Source: Spinacia oleracea (taxonomy: Eukaryota; Streptophyta; Magnoliopsida; Caryophyllales; Amaranthaceae). Taken from it: 64,000 nucleotides of DNA. Positions 46,001 through 56,579 of the stretch are shown here, piece after piece. The stretch is from NCBI RefSeq assembly GCF_020520425.1, contig NC_079490.1, positions 124,516,715 to 124,580,714 on the forward strand, in the 5' to 3' direction. Every line of letters starts with the position of its first letter. Position 1 is the stretch's first letter. The notes below the pieces were generated by a model that saw nothing but the letters and a program-made list of their open reading frames with translations, did not search any database and was not told the DNA's origin. The position numbers and the translations under genes are program-made.

Positions 46001-46727
46001 GAGTACCGAAGGCATTGATCAGTGATGGAGGGTCACACTTCCATGAGAAGCATTTGGATGCGCTTCTGCGCAACTATGGGGTCTATCATCGCACCAGACT
46101 AGCCTACCACCCTCAAACGAGTGGGAAAGTTGAGGTCTCCAACCGGGAGATCAAATTTATACTTGAGAAGGGGATGGCGAAATCTAGGAAGGATTGGAGC
46201 GAAAAGCTTGATGATACTCTTTAGGCGTATAGAACTGCTTTCAAACACCTGTTGGTACTTCCCCGTATCGGTTGGTGTATGGTAAGGCATGTCATTTACA
46301 AGTGGAAATGGAGTACAAGTCTTTCTGGGCGATCAAGCAGCTCAATATGGATGCTAAGCTAGCCGGTGAGAAGCGGCGATTACAGTTGAATGAGTTAGAT
46401 GAGTTCGGATTGCAAGCCTATGACAGTGCCCATATCTAAAAGGAAAAGACTAAGCGATGACACTATAGTCACATTCTTAAGAGGGATTTCGCAGTGGGCG
46501 ACAAGGTTCTACTATTCAATTCTAGACTTAAGTTATTTCCTGGAAAACTTAAGTCTAGGTGGTCTGGGCCGTTCACTGTGACCATGGTTAGTAAGTTCGG
46601 ATCAGTCGAGGTAGAGAACCATATGGGCGAGCGGTTCAAAGTTAATGGACAACGTCTGAAGATGTACCACGAGGGGGCTACTGTAGGAGTGGTTGAGGTC
46701 CAACACCTCCACCCTTCCGCCCCATGA
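43046..46727 (+). pseudogene. Athila pol (protease, RT, RNase H, integrase), frameshifted
   Basis: The protease has CDLGASVSVMPLS, the D-L-G form typical of Athila. The RT continues to 44431, where a frameshift moves it to the next segment (44488-45141). Its active site reads FMNDFSV (AAT at 44584-44586) in place of the family's FMDDFSV, removing a metal-binding aspartate. RNase H has WDASDYAIGAVL. Further frameshifts and stops occur near 45120, 45430 and 45800. The integrase zinc-binding region (HHRPSKT... CDVCQR) and core ([21 protein letters not shown]) are recognisable. The C-terminal part ends near 46727. The protein would copy and insert element DNA; this copy is dead. Confidence 0.85.
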
Positions 46728-46982
46728 TATGCATATTTGAGGTAAAGAGGTCGAGCGGGATCTAGAAATAAACCAGCGCTTTGCGGGAGGCAACCCATAT
46801 TTTATTGCTTATAGTAGTGTAATTTTGATTTTATTTACTTTTTTGTGTGTTTTTAGTATAATTTTTAGCATTGGAGGGGTGAGAAGAGGGAATTTTACTG
46901 TTTGGACGTTTAGTGGTGTGCAGGGTTAAGGATCCAAGTTCGAAAAAAATCGAAAAATAGCTGAAACAGAGTACTTAGCTAA

Positions 46983-47310
46983 CCGCCCGGTGGAGATCGG
47001 GAGAACTCCGCCTGATCGGGCGCATGCCGAAAGATAAATCCATGTTCATTTTTGCCTGACGGGCGAAAGTTGGCCCGATCGACCTGTTTGCGAGCAAAAA
47101 GCCCGATCGGGTGGGTGTCTGCCCGATCGGGCGGATGGTGATGAGACTATTTGGAAGTTCTGGCATGAAATTTGGACTAAGGATGAGGATTAGAAAGAAA
47201 AAGTCAACCTCCTTGTGCGGACTGGGCGAGCTCCGCCTGATCGGGCGGGTGTCAATTTGAAGAAAAATTTTAATTTTCGCCCGATCGGACGACCGTCTGC
47301 CCGATCGGGC
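46983..47310 (+). promoter_or_regulatory. Internal CGATCG palindrome cluster before the env-like ORF
   Basis: At least six GCCCGATCGGGC-type palindromes (for example TGCCCGATCGGGCGG at 47119 and again near 47298) occur between pol and the env-like ORF. They are followed by a pyrimidine-rich stretch (47340-47600) and the env-like ATG at 47602. The same motifs cluster upstream of the TATA box in the LTRs. Confidence 0.55.
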
Positions 47311-48918
47311 GGTTGGAGATTCCAACGACTGAAAACACGGTCTCTCTTCTTTCTTTTCATTCTTCACTTCATCTTCTTCTTCAAATCTCTATCTTCCACC
47401 ATTAAACCCCAAACCCCCATAACTTCAAACTCCCATATCTCCCTCATTTCTTCACCAAATCCATCAAACTTTACATCAAATTCATCCTCCCACCATCCTC
47501 TACAACCTCCACCCAATTAATTCCACCATCTCCCACTCTCCACAAAACCCCCAAATTTCCCAAAAACCCAAAAACTCAAAGATTCAGATTTTTCCTATTC
47601 AATGGCATCTAGACCAAAGAGAACTTGTATTAGGATTCCAAGGAACCAACATGAGGCGTCTACACGTCGAGCTCGGGCTCCAACACCGCCGCCACCACCA
47701 CCACCACCACCACCAATCGCATCCGGCCCAGATTTTCCGGAGATCGTTCTCACCTCGGAGGGACAACGTGATCGGCTTCTCCACCTCAAATTGAGGGAGG
47801 TAATTCCCACTAGATTTATTTATCAAAAGTCTTTGAATGATATGGGAATAGAAAATTATTTGAAACGCTTATTTTATGGTGTCGGCATGAAGTCTATGTA
47901 TAGCATGTTGCAGTTGACATTTAGGAGGTTGACACTTGAATTTTTGAGTTCCTTTGAAGTTTAAAGAAATGGCTATAAGGACATAACTTATGTGTTTTTT
48001 CGATTGATGAATCAAGATGTCCAAATGAGTATTAGGGACTTTGGTAGAGTTTCTAGATTATCAACTTAACCTAGGAGACAAGCCGGGGCTGCTCATATGT
48101 GGGGCAAATTGATCGGGAATGGTGCACCCCCTACTATGCAACATTTACATGCTTCCCATGTCCAACACCCCGTCCCCATTGTTTTCTTCAGGTTCTTAGG
48201 CTTTACTATTTTTGGGAGGGGTGAGCCCCAGAATGTTAGGAGTACAGAATTAGAGATTATTGGTGGGTATGTGCTTGAGGGGGAGGAAAGATACAAGCTA
48301 GATAAACTTGGCCCACCACATGGCTTCGCACTTCAAATCGGTGGCCATTAGCCCATATAAAACTCGCATTACTCTTGGTGGGTTGGTCACCCACATTGCC
48401 ATGGCCATTGTTAACTTTGTTGAGGCCAATAAGACCACGGTCTTAGGGAGTAACCTACTGAATTTAACATACTCCGCATCACTCCGCCGCCTACAAGGCG
48501 AACATCAGTTACTCCTACTAGGTGCTATGTATTGGATGTTTGGGGGAGATAGGCTTTTCACCTTGCCTGACCCACAGGGCCGCACCCACTTTAGACCTGG
48601 CCAAGCCCATTACCTATATGTGGGTGAGAACATTCCTCCCATGGCCCAACAGCAGGAGCCTCAGCATCCCGAGCCTGAGCCTCAGCAGTACGAGCCCGAG
48701 CCTCGTACTTACTTTCAGAGAGGGCGTCGTGAGAGAGAGGGGAGGCCACAGGGTGGCCCAACTCCAGAGGGGGGGGGGGGGCAACTCTCTATTGAGGAGC
48801 GTTTGGATAGGCTCGAGATCAGATTCGATCACTTTGAGAGTGATCACCAAAGAGCTATGTTCCCCATTTACGATCACTTTGCTAGGCAGGGTGTAATGCC
48901 TCAGACTGCTTAACATCC

Positions 48919-50405
48919 TGACAGGCTTTAGTCGTATCACCTAATCAAAGATAAACCTAAAATCACTAGCTAAATAGCAAGGGAACTCAGGATCGAATCC
49001 ACAGGGAAACAACGTTCTTTCTATTACTAAAACTAAAGTCTAGACTATTGCGAACAAGAATTTGGTTGGTTTTTATACTAAGACTACGACAATAATAAAA
49101 TAGGGATAATTCAGATATAAAGAGGTCTAGGGCATAGGTTCACCAATGAACAACAATCCAGGATGATAAACAATCAATAATAATCAATAAAGCAGTTAAT
49201 TAGACTAGCATGATCTCTCGAATCGATACTAATCATAGACTTAGAATTAACGGGTTCTCGGTACGTATTAATTCCAATTCTACCTATTGAAGCAAGCCTA
49301 AACATCAAATTGCATCTCTCGAATCTTAACTTGATATTGCTTGACTAGTACAATTAAACCTGCGCAAATCTAATTGCAAAGTAAATGAAACCAATCAATA
49401 GGAATTAACCACAATACTAACAATCAACAACATTCAATCATCCCTTCATATTAATTCATGGATCCCCAGACCCTAGAAAATTGACTACTCACTCATATTA
49501 ACAATAAACAAGGCAATTAATACTATTGAAAGCATGATTAAAATAAAATAATAAAGCAAAGTAAGAATTAATACCTAAATGAAGAACAATGAATAATGAA
49601 AGCTTGAATTTTTGATTGAAATTAAAAACTAAGTGTTGCAACAAATTTGAGAGAATAAACTAAGCTAAGGAAATAAACTAAGTGTTTCAAACTAAGAATT
49701 AAGATGTCTACTAAAAATAAAAGGGCTTAGCATTTATAATTTGCCCAAAATACAACCCAAAACCGGAAACAAAACTCGCGAAAAAGGCGCAGAGGTTGGC
49801 GTCGCCCGATCGGGAAAACGGCCGCCCGATCGGGCAAACGGTCGACCGATCGGGAAAACGGCCGCCCGATCGGGAAAACGGCCACCCGATCGGGCAAACG
49901 GCCGCCCGATCGGGCATTCTGCTCGACAAGCAGGTCGATCGGGCGAAATTCCGCCCGATCGGGCGGATGAGAAACTTCTTGCACAACTTCCAGAATGACC
50001 GCCCGATCCGGATCGGGCGAAGCCCACCCGATCGGGCGCGCGTCGAAAGTTTCAGAAGTCTTTTTCTTCGCCCGGTTTTCTCATGCCGCCCTCCACTCAA
50101 AGGGAGATTTGCAGAATGCATCGTCCTTCACTCAAAGCACCAAGTCTAACTCTTGGGGCTCGAACATAGGCATCCTAGGCTCCCAATGGTCAACCGTAAT
50201 CATCCAGAACCTACTCAGAGTCCGTGTAGTGGCTTATATCATCGCGAAACGATCCTAAAAAGGCTAATTTCTCATCGAACAAATCCTGGAACTCATGGCA
50301 CACTTACAACACATATTTGTACTAAAAACGGCTCCTAAGAGCTCATTTGATGCAGAAAAGTACTAAGGAACGGGGGTAAAAACTCTATATAAAACACACA
50401 TATCA
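48919..50405 (-). mobile_element. Solo LTR of an Athila relative, inserted in the env-like ORF
   Basis: The block runs TGACAGGC...ATATCA and is the reverse complement of an Athila-type LTR (TGATAT...GCCTGTCA). It is flanked by a perfect 5-bp duplication CATCC (48914-48918, 50406-50410), which proves it is a solo LTR left after recombination. It is diverged from the surrounding Athila's own LTRs, so it comes from a related but separate copy. A TTATAAATG box lies near 49731-49738 on the minus strand, adjacent to a palindrome array. Confidence 0.92.
49802..50041 (-). repeat. 20-bp tandem array of CCCGATCGGG palindromes in the solo LTR
   Basis: Six units of CGCCCGATCGGG plus an 8-base spacer (AAAACGGC or CAAACGGC) run head to tail at 49802-49915. 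Further palindromes follow near 49942, 49957, 50002 and 50027. Each unit can fold into a hairpin. The array lies directly upstream of the LTR's TATA box on the minus strand. Confidence 0.9.
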
Positions 50406-50555
50406 CATCCTTCGTGGTTTGGCTATCCCCCAGATAGATATGGTGTTCCTGGTGCCATGGGTACCTTCACACCCACTCACAACTATGGTGGGTACGGAGA
50501 GGGCCCTAGCGGTCACCGTGGACGTGATGATGATGTGGATGATGATGGCCAGGGC

Positions 50556-50593
50556 CATCAGTGATGATGATGATGATGATGTTGATGATGATG
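50556..50593 (+). repeat. (GAT)n-type trinucleotide repeat
   Basis: GATGATGATGATGATGATGT and its continuation encode the Asp-rich tail of the env-like frame. Confidence 0.9.
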
Positions 50594-50611
50594 GGTTTGG
50601 TACCCCTTGAG

Positions 50612-52246
50612 CCAATGAGGACATTGTCTGATTTAGCTTAGGGGGATGTTTCATTTCCCTGTATATATTAGGTATGCTTTCTTTTCTTCCTTTCTATTTT
50701 CTATTTACCGCTTTTGTGTGTTTATTGCTTTGGTGTGTTTACTGTTTTTTTATAGGTTAGATTTACCGCTTTGAAAACGAAATTACAAAAATACGTGTTG
50801 ATCAATGAGATTGAGACAATTAATTCCATGTGCCCCTTTGGTTCAAAATTCTTTTGATGATTCAAGGTGATAAGACAGGTGAGCATCATGGATTGATTGT
50901 TTTTGATATGAACTACAGTTGCATTGATTCTTGTTAAAGGTCAACTTTGTCCCACTTGTCATATGTATATTGCTAGATTGTGGTTAGTTGTGAGGTCTTG
51001 AGCCTTAATTCTTCCGAGTTCTTAATTCCTGGTGTTGCATTGATCCGAGTCTTTGGTTTTCGACTACTAGTATGCTTAACACACTTGTACTTTGCGCATG
51101 ATGAAAGGCCATTCTTTAGGAAGCCTTCAGATGATCTTAGATACATTTGTTCCTGTCTTTTCTTTCCCATGCTTAGCCTTGACCATTCTTTTGTTTAAAC
51201 TCCACAAAATAACCCTTATTAGGCCCGTTGGTTACTTATCCCAAGTCTAGCTTGGGGGAGCTATTATTTGTTGGTATTAGTTCTTTTTGTTGAAATGGTT
51301 GGCTTTATAGGCCTATGTTACTCAAGGTTGTGACATCTGTGTTATATGGGAAGTTAGCAAGGAAGAGGTGTAATCATTAGTTGGCACCTAAGTTTGTGGT
51401 TACGGGTATTATAGTTTGTACATATCTAGTTCTTCATTTTCGTCGTTATTTAAAAAAAATCGAAAAAATCAAAAGAAATAAAAAACATATGTCATTTATT
51501 TTCATAGTTTAAGAAAAGAAAGGAAAAGGGTAGAAGTTGGTTCATATTTCATAATTGATGGTTAGTTCTACCCTTAAGGTCATATTTTGGCTATTGATGA
51601 GTTATAGTTTTCAGATATGGTTTCATTGGTACCATTGGTTGTTTTTGCTTCCCGAGTTAGACTTTATACCCTCACATATCCAAAATATTCCTTACCCCTT
51701 GTTTATACCCGACCAACATTACAAGCCTATATAAAGACCTTTTTTTTTTTTTTTTTTTTTTTTTTTCATCGTGCAATGTGTGTATAACAATAGGTTGAAA
51801 ATAGTTGTTTATCAAGGGCCAAAGAGTATATGCGCATTTCAAGTCGACTCCGACGTAGGTTGAGTGTTTAGGAGAACCTTCAAACACACTAGTGTTGTGA
51901 GTTGGGAGGGGCTACTACTCATTTGATAGTATGCATGTTCATAATGGGAAGATGAGTGAATGGGCCACATTTGGTTCGCTTAGCCCGCCACATAATGAGA
52001 GGAGTGATTCACTTGGTGAGGCCCAATCTTGATTTTATACGTATGCCTTGTGAGCCCTGCTTCAACTTTGTACAGGTTGATGTGTGACTGTGGAGACTAG
52101 AGATTTCGATCATGATATTTTCATGCCTTGATTTGATCCTTGTTTTATCGGCCATCTTTTCGAATTGATTTTGGGGTGAGTTAATTGTCTATGTCTCATC
52201 GATGCTCTTTGCTTAGGGACAAACAAAAGTTTAGCTTGGGTGAGTT
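50612..52246 (+). other. Athila 3' non-coding region with repeated polypurine-tract-like motifs
   Basis: No gene is seen. AGCTT(A/G)GGGGGA-type motifs occur at 50635-50651, 51249-51260 and 52233-52246. Only the last, AGCTTGGGTGAGTT, directly precedes the 3' LTR and is the functional polypurine tract. A run of T at 51741-51766 and an A/G-rich patch at 51450-51540 lie between. Two convergent short frames at 50973-51198 are not credible genes. Confidence 0.65.
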
Positions 52247-53689
52247 TGATATATGCGTTTTATATAGAGTTTTTACCCCCGCCCCTTAGTACTTTTCTGT
52301 GTCAAATTAGCTCTTAGGAGCCATTTTGAGTACTAATCTGTGTTATTAAGTGTGCCTTGAGTTTCAGGTTCGTTTAATGAGAAATTGGTCTTTTTAGGCT
52401 CGTTTCATGATGATATGGGCCACTACACGATCTCGAGGATTCGGGACGATTATTATCGACTCTTGGGAGCCTAGGATGCTTACATTTGAGTCCCAAGGGT
52501 TAGACTTGATGATAATATTGATGTAGGATGCATTTAGTCGGTCTCTCTACGACTGGAGGGCGAATGGAGAAAATTTGGCTAGCAAAAAGAGCATTTATCT
52601 GTTTTAGCTTGCACCCGATAGGGCGAACTTCGCCCGGTGTCCATCGGGCGCCCATCCTGCAGTCACTGTGGAGTGTTTCTCATCCGCCCGATCGGGCGAA
52701 ATTCTGCCCAATCGACTTGATTGCGAGCCAAAAGCCCGACCGGGCGGGCGTCTGCCCAATCAAGCGACGACAACCTCAGCGCTTTTTCTACTTAGTAATT
52801 TCCGGGTTTCCATTTTGTTTTGAGCAAGAATATAAATATACCCCTTAGTTATTTGTTTGCGACACCTTATTTCCTAGTTTTAAACACTTAGTTTATTTTA
52901 GCACTTGTTTTTATTCTCTCAAACATTGAAATTACTTAGTTTATTTTGAATTCAAAGTTCGAACCTTTTAGTTCTTCCCTTGTTCTTCATTTAGGTATTG
53001 TTTTATTCTCAACTTTATTAATTAATTCCAATTGCTAATTGTTTTATTAATTGCTTAGAATTATGTTTTCATTAATATCAATTGTTTGGTTTATGTTTAG
53101 CATGTGTGAGTAGTCTATTACTCTAGTGTTTAGGGGATCCATGAATGTATGATTGGGATTGGATTGGATTAAATTATTGATTGTTGATTATAATTTCTAT
53201 AGCTTATTTTAATTGTTCGTCAATTCTATTCGGCCGGACTATTTTGATTGAGTTTGATGAATCTTAGATTATGCGCCGAGAGGTATAAATATGATTTTCT
53301 TGATCTGTGGCTATTAGATAGGGATTGTTTCTAGTACATAGCAAGAGCCTGCTAGTTATAATTTCCTAAGGAATTCATAAGATTGGAGAGATGCATGTTT
53401 TCCTAGTTATGGTTATTGATTGATTGTTGTTGTCCGTTGTCCAATCCTGGTTTGTATTTGTGGTGAACCGTTACCCTAGATTCCCTTAATATTGTTATTT
53501 TCCGATTTAATTATTGTCTTAGCTTTAGTTATAGAAATTAACCCTTTTCCCGTTTCCAATAATCTAGACCTAAGTTTTAATAGTAGAAAGAACGCTTGTT
53601 TCCATGTGGATACGATCCTGACTTCCCTTGCTACCTTGTTAGTGGAATTAGGTTTACTTTTTATTAGGTTTTACTACTTTAGCCTGTTA
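52247..53689 (+). mobile_element. Athila 3' LTR
   Basis: Starts TGATATATGC and ends CCTGTTA. It is collinear with the 5' LTR, with a TATA box near 52827-52836 and the palindrome cluster at 52615-52775. It holds an extra segment near 52630-52680 and the 40-bp segment missing from the 5' LTR. Confidence 0.88.
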
Positions 53690-53960
53690 GAGAAGATGTA
53701 GATTTGGTCGAGTCTCCCTGCCAAGGCCCTCTTATCAGTGCAAGGCACAAGACCTCGGCGGACAACATTGAAGAGGACCTTTTGGAAAGGAGTGAGGGAA
53801 GATTGGTTAAGGTCTTTCGGGTGCTTACCATGTCCCCCAAAGTATTCATAGACCTCCTGCATGGTGGCCCTATTTCGATGTTCCCCTTCTGTGAGGGGGT
53901 CGGAAAATAGGACGAGCGTGCTCTTCTTAAGAAAATGGCTCGAATGACTTTCCCTCGGGA
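53690..53960 (-). pseudogene. Middle part of the split env-like ORF of the old copia element
   Basis: The minus strand reads EVYEYFGGHGKH, SLTPFQKVLFNVVRRGLVP and LAGRLDQIYIFSN in one frame, resembling the central part of the 'putative plant transposon protein' domain. The frame is cut at 53690 by the Athila insertion and the homologous continuation is at 39992 leftwards. An overlapping frame (53972-53679) is a shadow. Confidence 0.55.
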
Positions 53961-55454
53961 TGTGACAATCATATTAAGTAAAATCGGAACTAACTATGGG
54001 ATTTAGCCTCTTTTTACTAGTCTTTAGGAGTCGTCATTCAGTTTTACAACTACAATGAAGAAAACTCACAAAATCCTGTTATTGTGATATGACTGAAGGG
54101 CAGACATATTTTATTCACAACGTCCATAGGCTCCCTTGTGATCCATGTCATGGGGATCTCTCAACGTACATCCAGCGGAGTAGAGATTGATAGTTCGGGG
54201 GACGTTTACTAATACGGGGAGTGCTTAGAAATAGCCCACACGGGGTTCCTTACTAGTTCAACGTGACAACAAAAGCGACATGCGTTAGACTACATAACTA
54301 ATCTGAGTTGATTTTAATGCACAAATAATTAACTAAACAATGTCAAAAGAGTGATTTAGATTGATTAACGATACTTAGCAATAACATATTTGTCCAGAGA
54401 TTATCTTATTAGGCGTGAGTAATATAGCAGTTAAATTACAATATTTATAGAGGAGATGAAAGCAATAAAAATGTAAATTTCAGGTTACATTATAGCATAG
54501 GCTATATTGCGGTTCTCATGAACACTAACCACTTGTCTCTACTAGCCTTCCTTTTCTGCTTCGAACTTCCCGGTAACTGACTGTTTGTAGGATATGATTC
54601 TTCAATTCCAGAGTTTAGGCTTAGGATTTGGCCAGAACTTCGATAGGATTCAGGCTGGGCTTAGGGTATGCTTAGCAGTGTGTTAATGCGGCAGGCCGTT
54701 AACGAATACGGGACAAGATATGGCTTCGCTTAATACTCAAGATTGGGGTATACGGTGGTAATTAGTGTTAATGGATGGTAATTGATGGTAATTCCGGATT
54801 TTAGAGGGTCGTTCATAGCGTAAGTAGTCAAAATAAGATAGACACTTGAAGAGTTTGAGTTTTCATGAAAATCATATAGATGCGCCAGAATAAAGTGCGC
54901 ATGCATTCCGCTAGAATCTTCTAACGCTGGCCTGAAGAGCGCTAGATTTGTCGGTGCTGAGTCACCGACATCTCATCTACAGTGTCGTGATTGGTTGAGA
55001 TTCAAACACTTGCGCCATAATTTTATATCGTTGCAGTTTGAGTGCTGAAATATTGCGGTGCGTGCCTGCGATACGCTAGAATCTTCTAGTGCTGGTGTTT
55101 TCTTTCTGCGTGATTCCATATTTTCCAGTTTAATTCCATATTTTTATCTCATACACAATTTTAACTCTTTTAAGATATTAATTGGAGTGCAATTCTTATC
55201 CTATTCTCAAGGATTAATCTTAGTGCGGCGCAATCACTTGAAAATCTATCTCATACAGTTTCTATTCTGGCAGTGGCTAAGCAGGGAAGTTACTATAAAT
55301 AGCAGTTACTAAAAATGGAATATTATGGTTTCGGGATTGCGCCAGTCAGTCACAGGACATTCGTTGCATACTTAGGAAATCTTAGACAAGTAGTGTTTGG
55401 TTTTATCATTGAACTCACCGCTTCGAGCCTATGGACTGAATGTAGGCATCTACA
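53961..55454 (-). mobile_element. Probable LTR inserted in the env-like ORF
   Basis: On the minus strand it begins TGTAGATGCCTACA and ends TTGTCACA, with env-like sequence resuming on both sides. The start resembles that of Tat-type LTRs (TGTAGACACC at 60317). A clear target duplication was not found, so boundaries are approximate. The interior has repeated GCTAGAATCTTCTA motifs (54910, 55075) and no gene. Confidence 0.4.
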
Positions 55455-55976
55455 CCTTCCCTTTATGGTAGACTTCTTCTCCTAAGACAGGAACTTTGAA
55501 CCAAAAACCCAAATTTTCAGCATTAAATGAGAAAATTTTCCCATTGACCTTAGATTGACAAACACCTCTTTTATTTAAGAAATTTGAACAGAATTCCCCC
55601 ATATCTTCTGGATACATGAAGGTATTTGAACATACTCAAAACATAAATTTCCACCCTCTTGATTCTAGGGTTTCCAGTAATTCAATAGATCCAACCTCTT
55701 TGCATCTATGTCTATACTTAAGCTAGGGAGCATGCGATCAGTAGGAAAGAAATAATATCCCGAATTATCGTGCTTGGCCTTTTTCTTTCCTGGGAGCTTC
55801 GATTCCCCCTGAGTTGTTGTCGAGGTTTCGGTATTTAGCAGTAGCTTTCGCTTGACCGCCGTCTTGGAGTTAGATTTTGGTGGAGGTGGCTTACTGGTGT
55901 TTGACTTGGGAGCCATGGTTTCGGTTGTTGGTGATGGTGGAAATGCTTGGAGAGGGACGATGGTGATTATCGACAT
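55455..55976 (-). pseudogene. 5' part of the split env-like ORF of the old copia element
   Basis: An open frame from an ATG at 55976 (or 55916, MAPKSN) encodes a basic, Ser/Thr/Pro-rich start (KRKLLLNTE, GKKKAKH) and FFPTDRMLPSLSIDIDAKRL. After a frame change near 55665 another frame reads MYPEDMGEFCSNFLNKRG and NGKIFSFNAENLGFWF up to 55455. This layout, with a variable basic start and then a conserved helical domain, fits the env-like ORF located after pol in SIRE-type elements. Confidence 0.5.
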
Positions 55977-56579
55977 AGAGGGAGAGGAAGGGTTTTAGGG
56001 ATTGGGAAATGTGAGTTTGAAGAGGGTCATGATTATAAAGGGTGGTTGGGTGGCCGAATTTATTGAGAATTGAAGGATAGAGATGAAAAGTTTTGAATTT
56101 TGAATAGTATTGATTGTGTGTGATCTGATCCTCCCTTTTTATAGGCTTGATGAATGGAATTCGAAATATTTTTCTTGAAAATTGTTGTGGAAAGTGTGTT
56201 ATAGTGAAGGAACATGGTAGAGTATGTATGTACTAGGTCTGTAAAGTTCTTTAAACCAATGTGTCTTTCTATTCATTTTCAGTCGGCCCACATAAATGCG
56301 GTATAAATGATAATCAAGTAATCAAGTGCATAAACCCAAGAGTTGTGCAAGTGTGACTGTATGATGACACGGTTGATTTTTGCAATGGGTGCTGTTTAGA
56401 AATCCATTCGACGATTGAAAGAGAAAATAGTTGAAAACGTCATTTTTTTTAGTTTATAAAAATTTAATAAATTTGTTGAGAAATAGAAAACAAAAACGAG
56501 AATAAGGTTCAGTAAAACATTAAAAAAAAGGGGGTTTAGAGTTACCAGCATGCATCATTTAATTAATCATGCAAAGTTC
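55977..56579. other. Non-coding spacer between copia pol and env-like ORF
   Basis: AT-rich, with no feature recognised. It is the expected short gap between pol and the env-like frame on the minus strand. Confidence 0.4.

Larger units (their letters stand above)
47602..50611 (+). pseudogene. Athila env-like ORF, broken and split by a solo LTR
   Basis: The ATG at 47602 opens a frame with a proline run (about 10 Pro) and then LKLREVIPTRFI. A stop falls at 47962. Later segments (48097-48351, then shifted 48308-48913) contain the ATHILA-ORF-like region (MWGKLIGNG, FFRFLGFTIFGRGEPQNVR, LEIIGGYVLEGEERY) and a low-complexity tail of repeated EPEP and a G run. A solo LTR interrupts it at 48919-50405. 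After it the tail resumes (WFGYPPDRYG, then Asp-rich repeats) to about 50611. Such env-like proteins have no proven function in plants. Confidence 0.7.
39993..53689 (+). mobile_element. Athila-type Ty3/gypsy retrotransposon (13.7 kb with a nested solo LTR)
   Basis: The 5' LTR (39993-41333), primer site, gag, protease-RT-RNase H-integrase, env-like ORF, polypurine tract and 3' LTR (52247-53689) are all present in order. Flanks GAGAT (39988-39992) and GAGAA (53690-53694) agree in four of five bases, consistent with a 5-bp duplication. Frameshifts, stops and a mutated RT active site show it cannot move by itself. It inserted into an older minus-strand ORF, and later received a solo LTR at 48919-50405. 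Confidence 0.88.

Noticed and set aside
49711-50149. Arg/Pro-rich frames with repeated 'PDRAAVFPIGR' units
   Set aside because: They are translations of the 20-bp palindrome array in the solo LTR, open in several phases.
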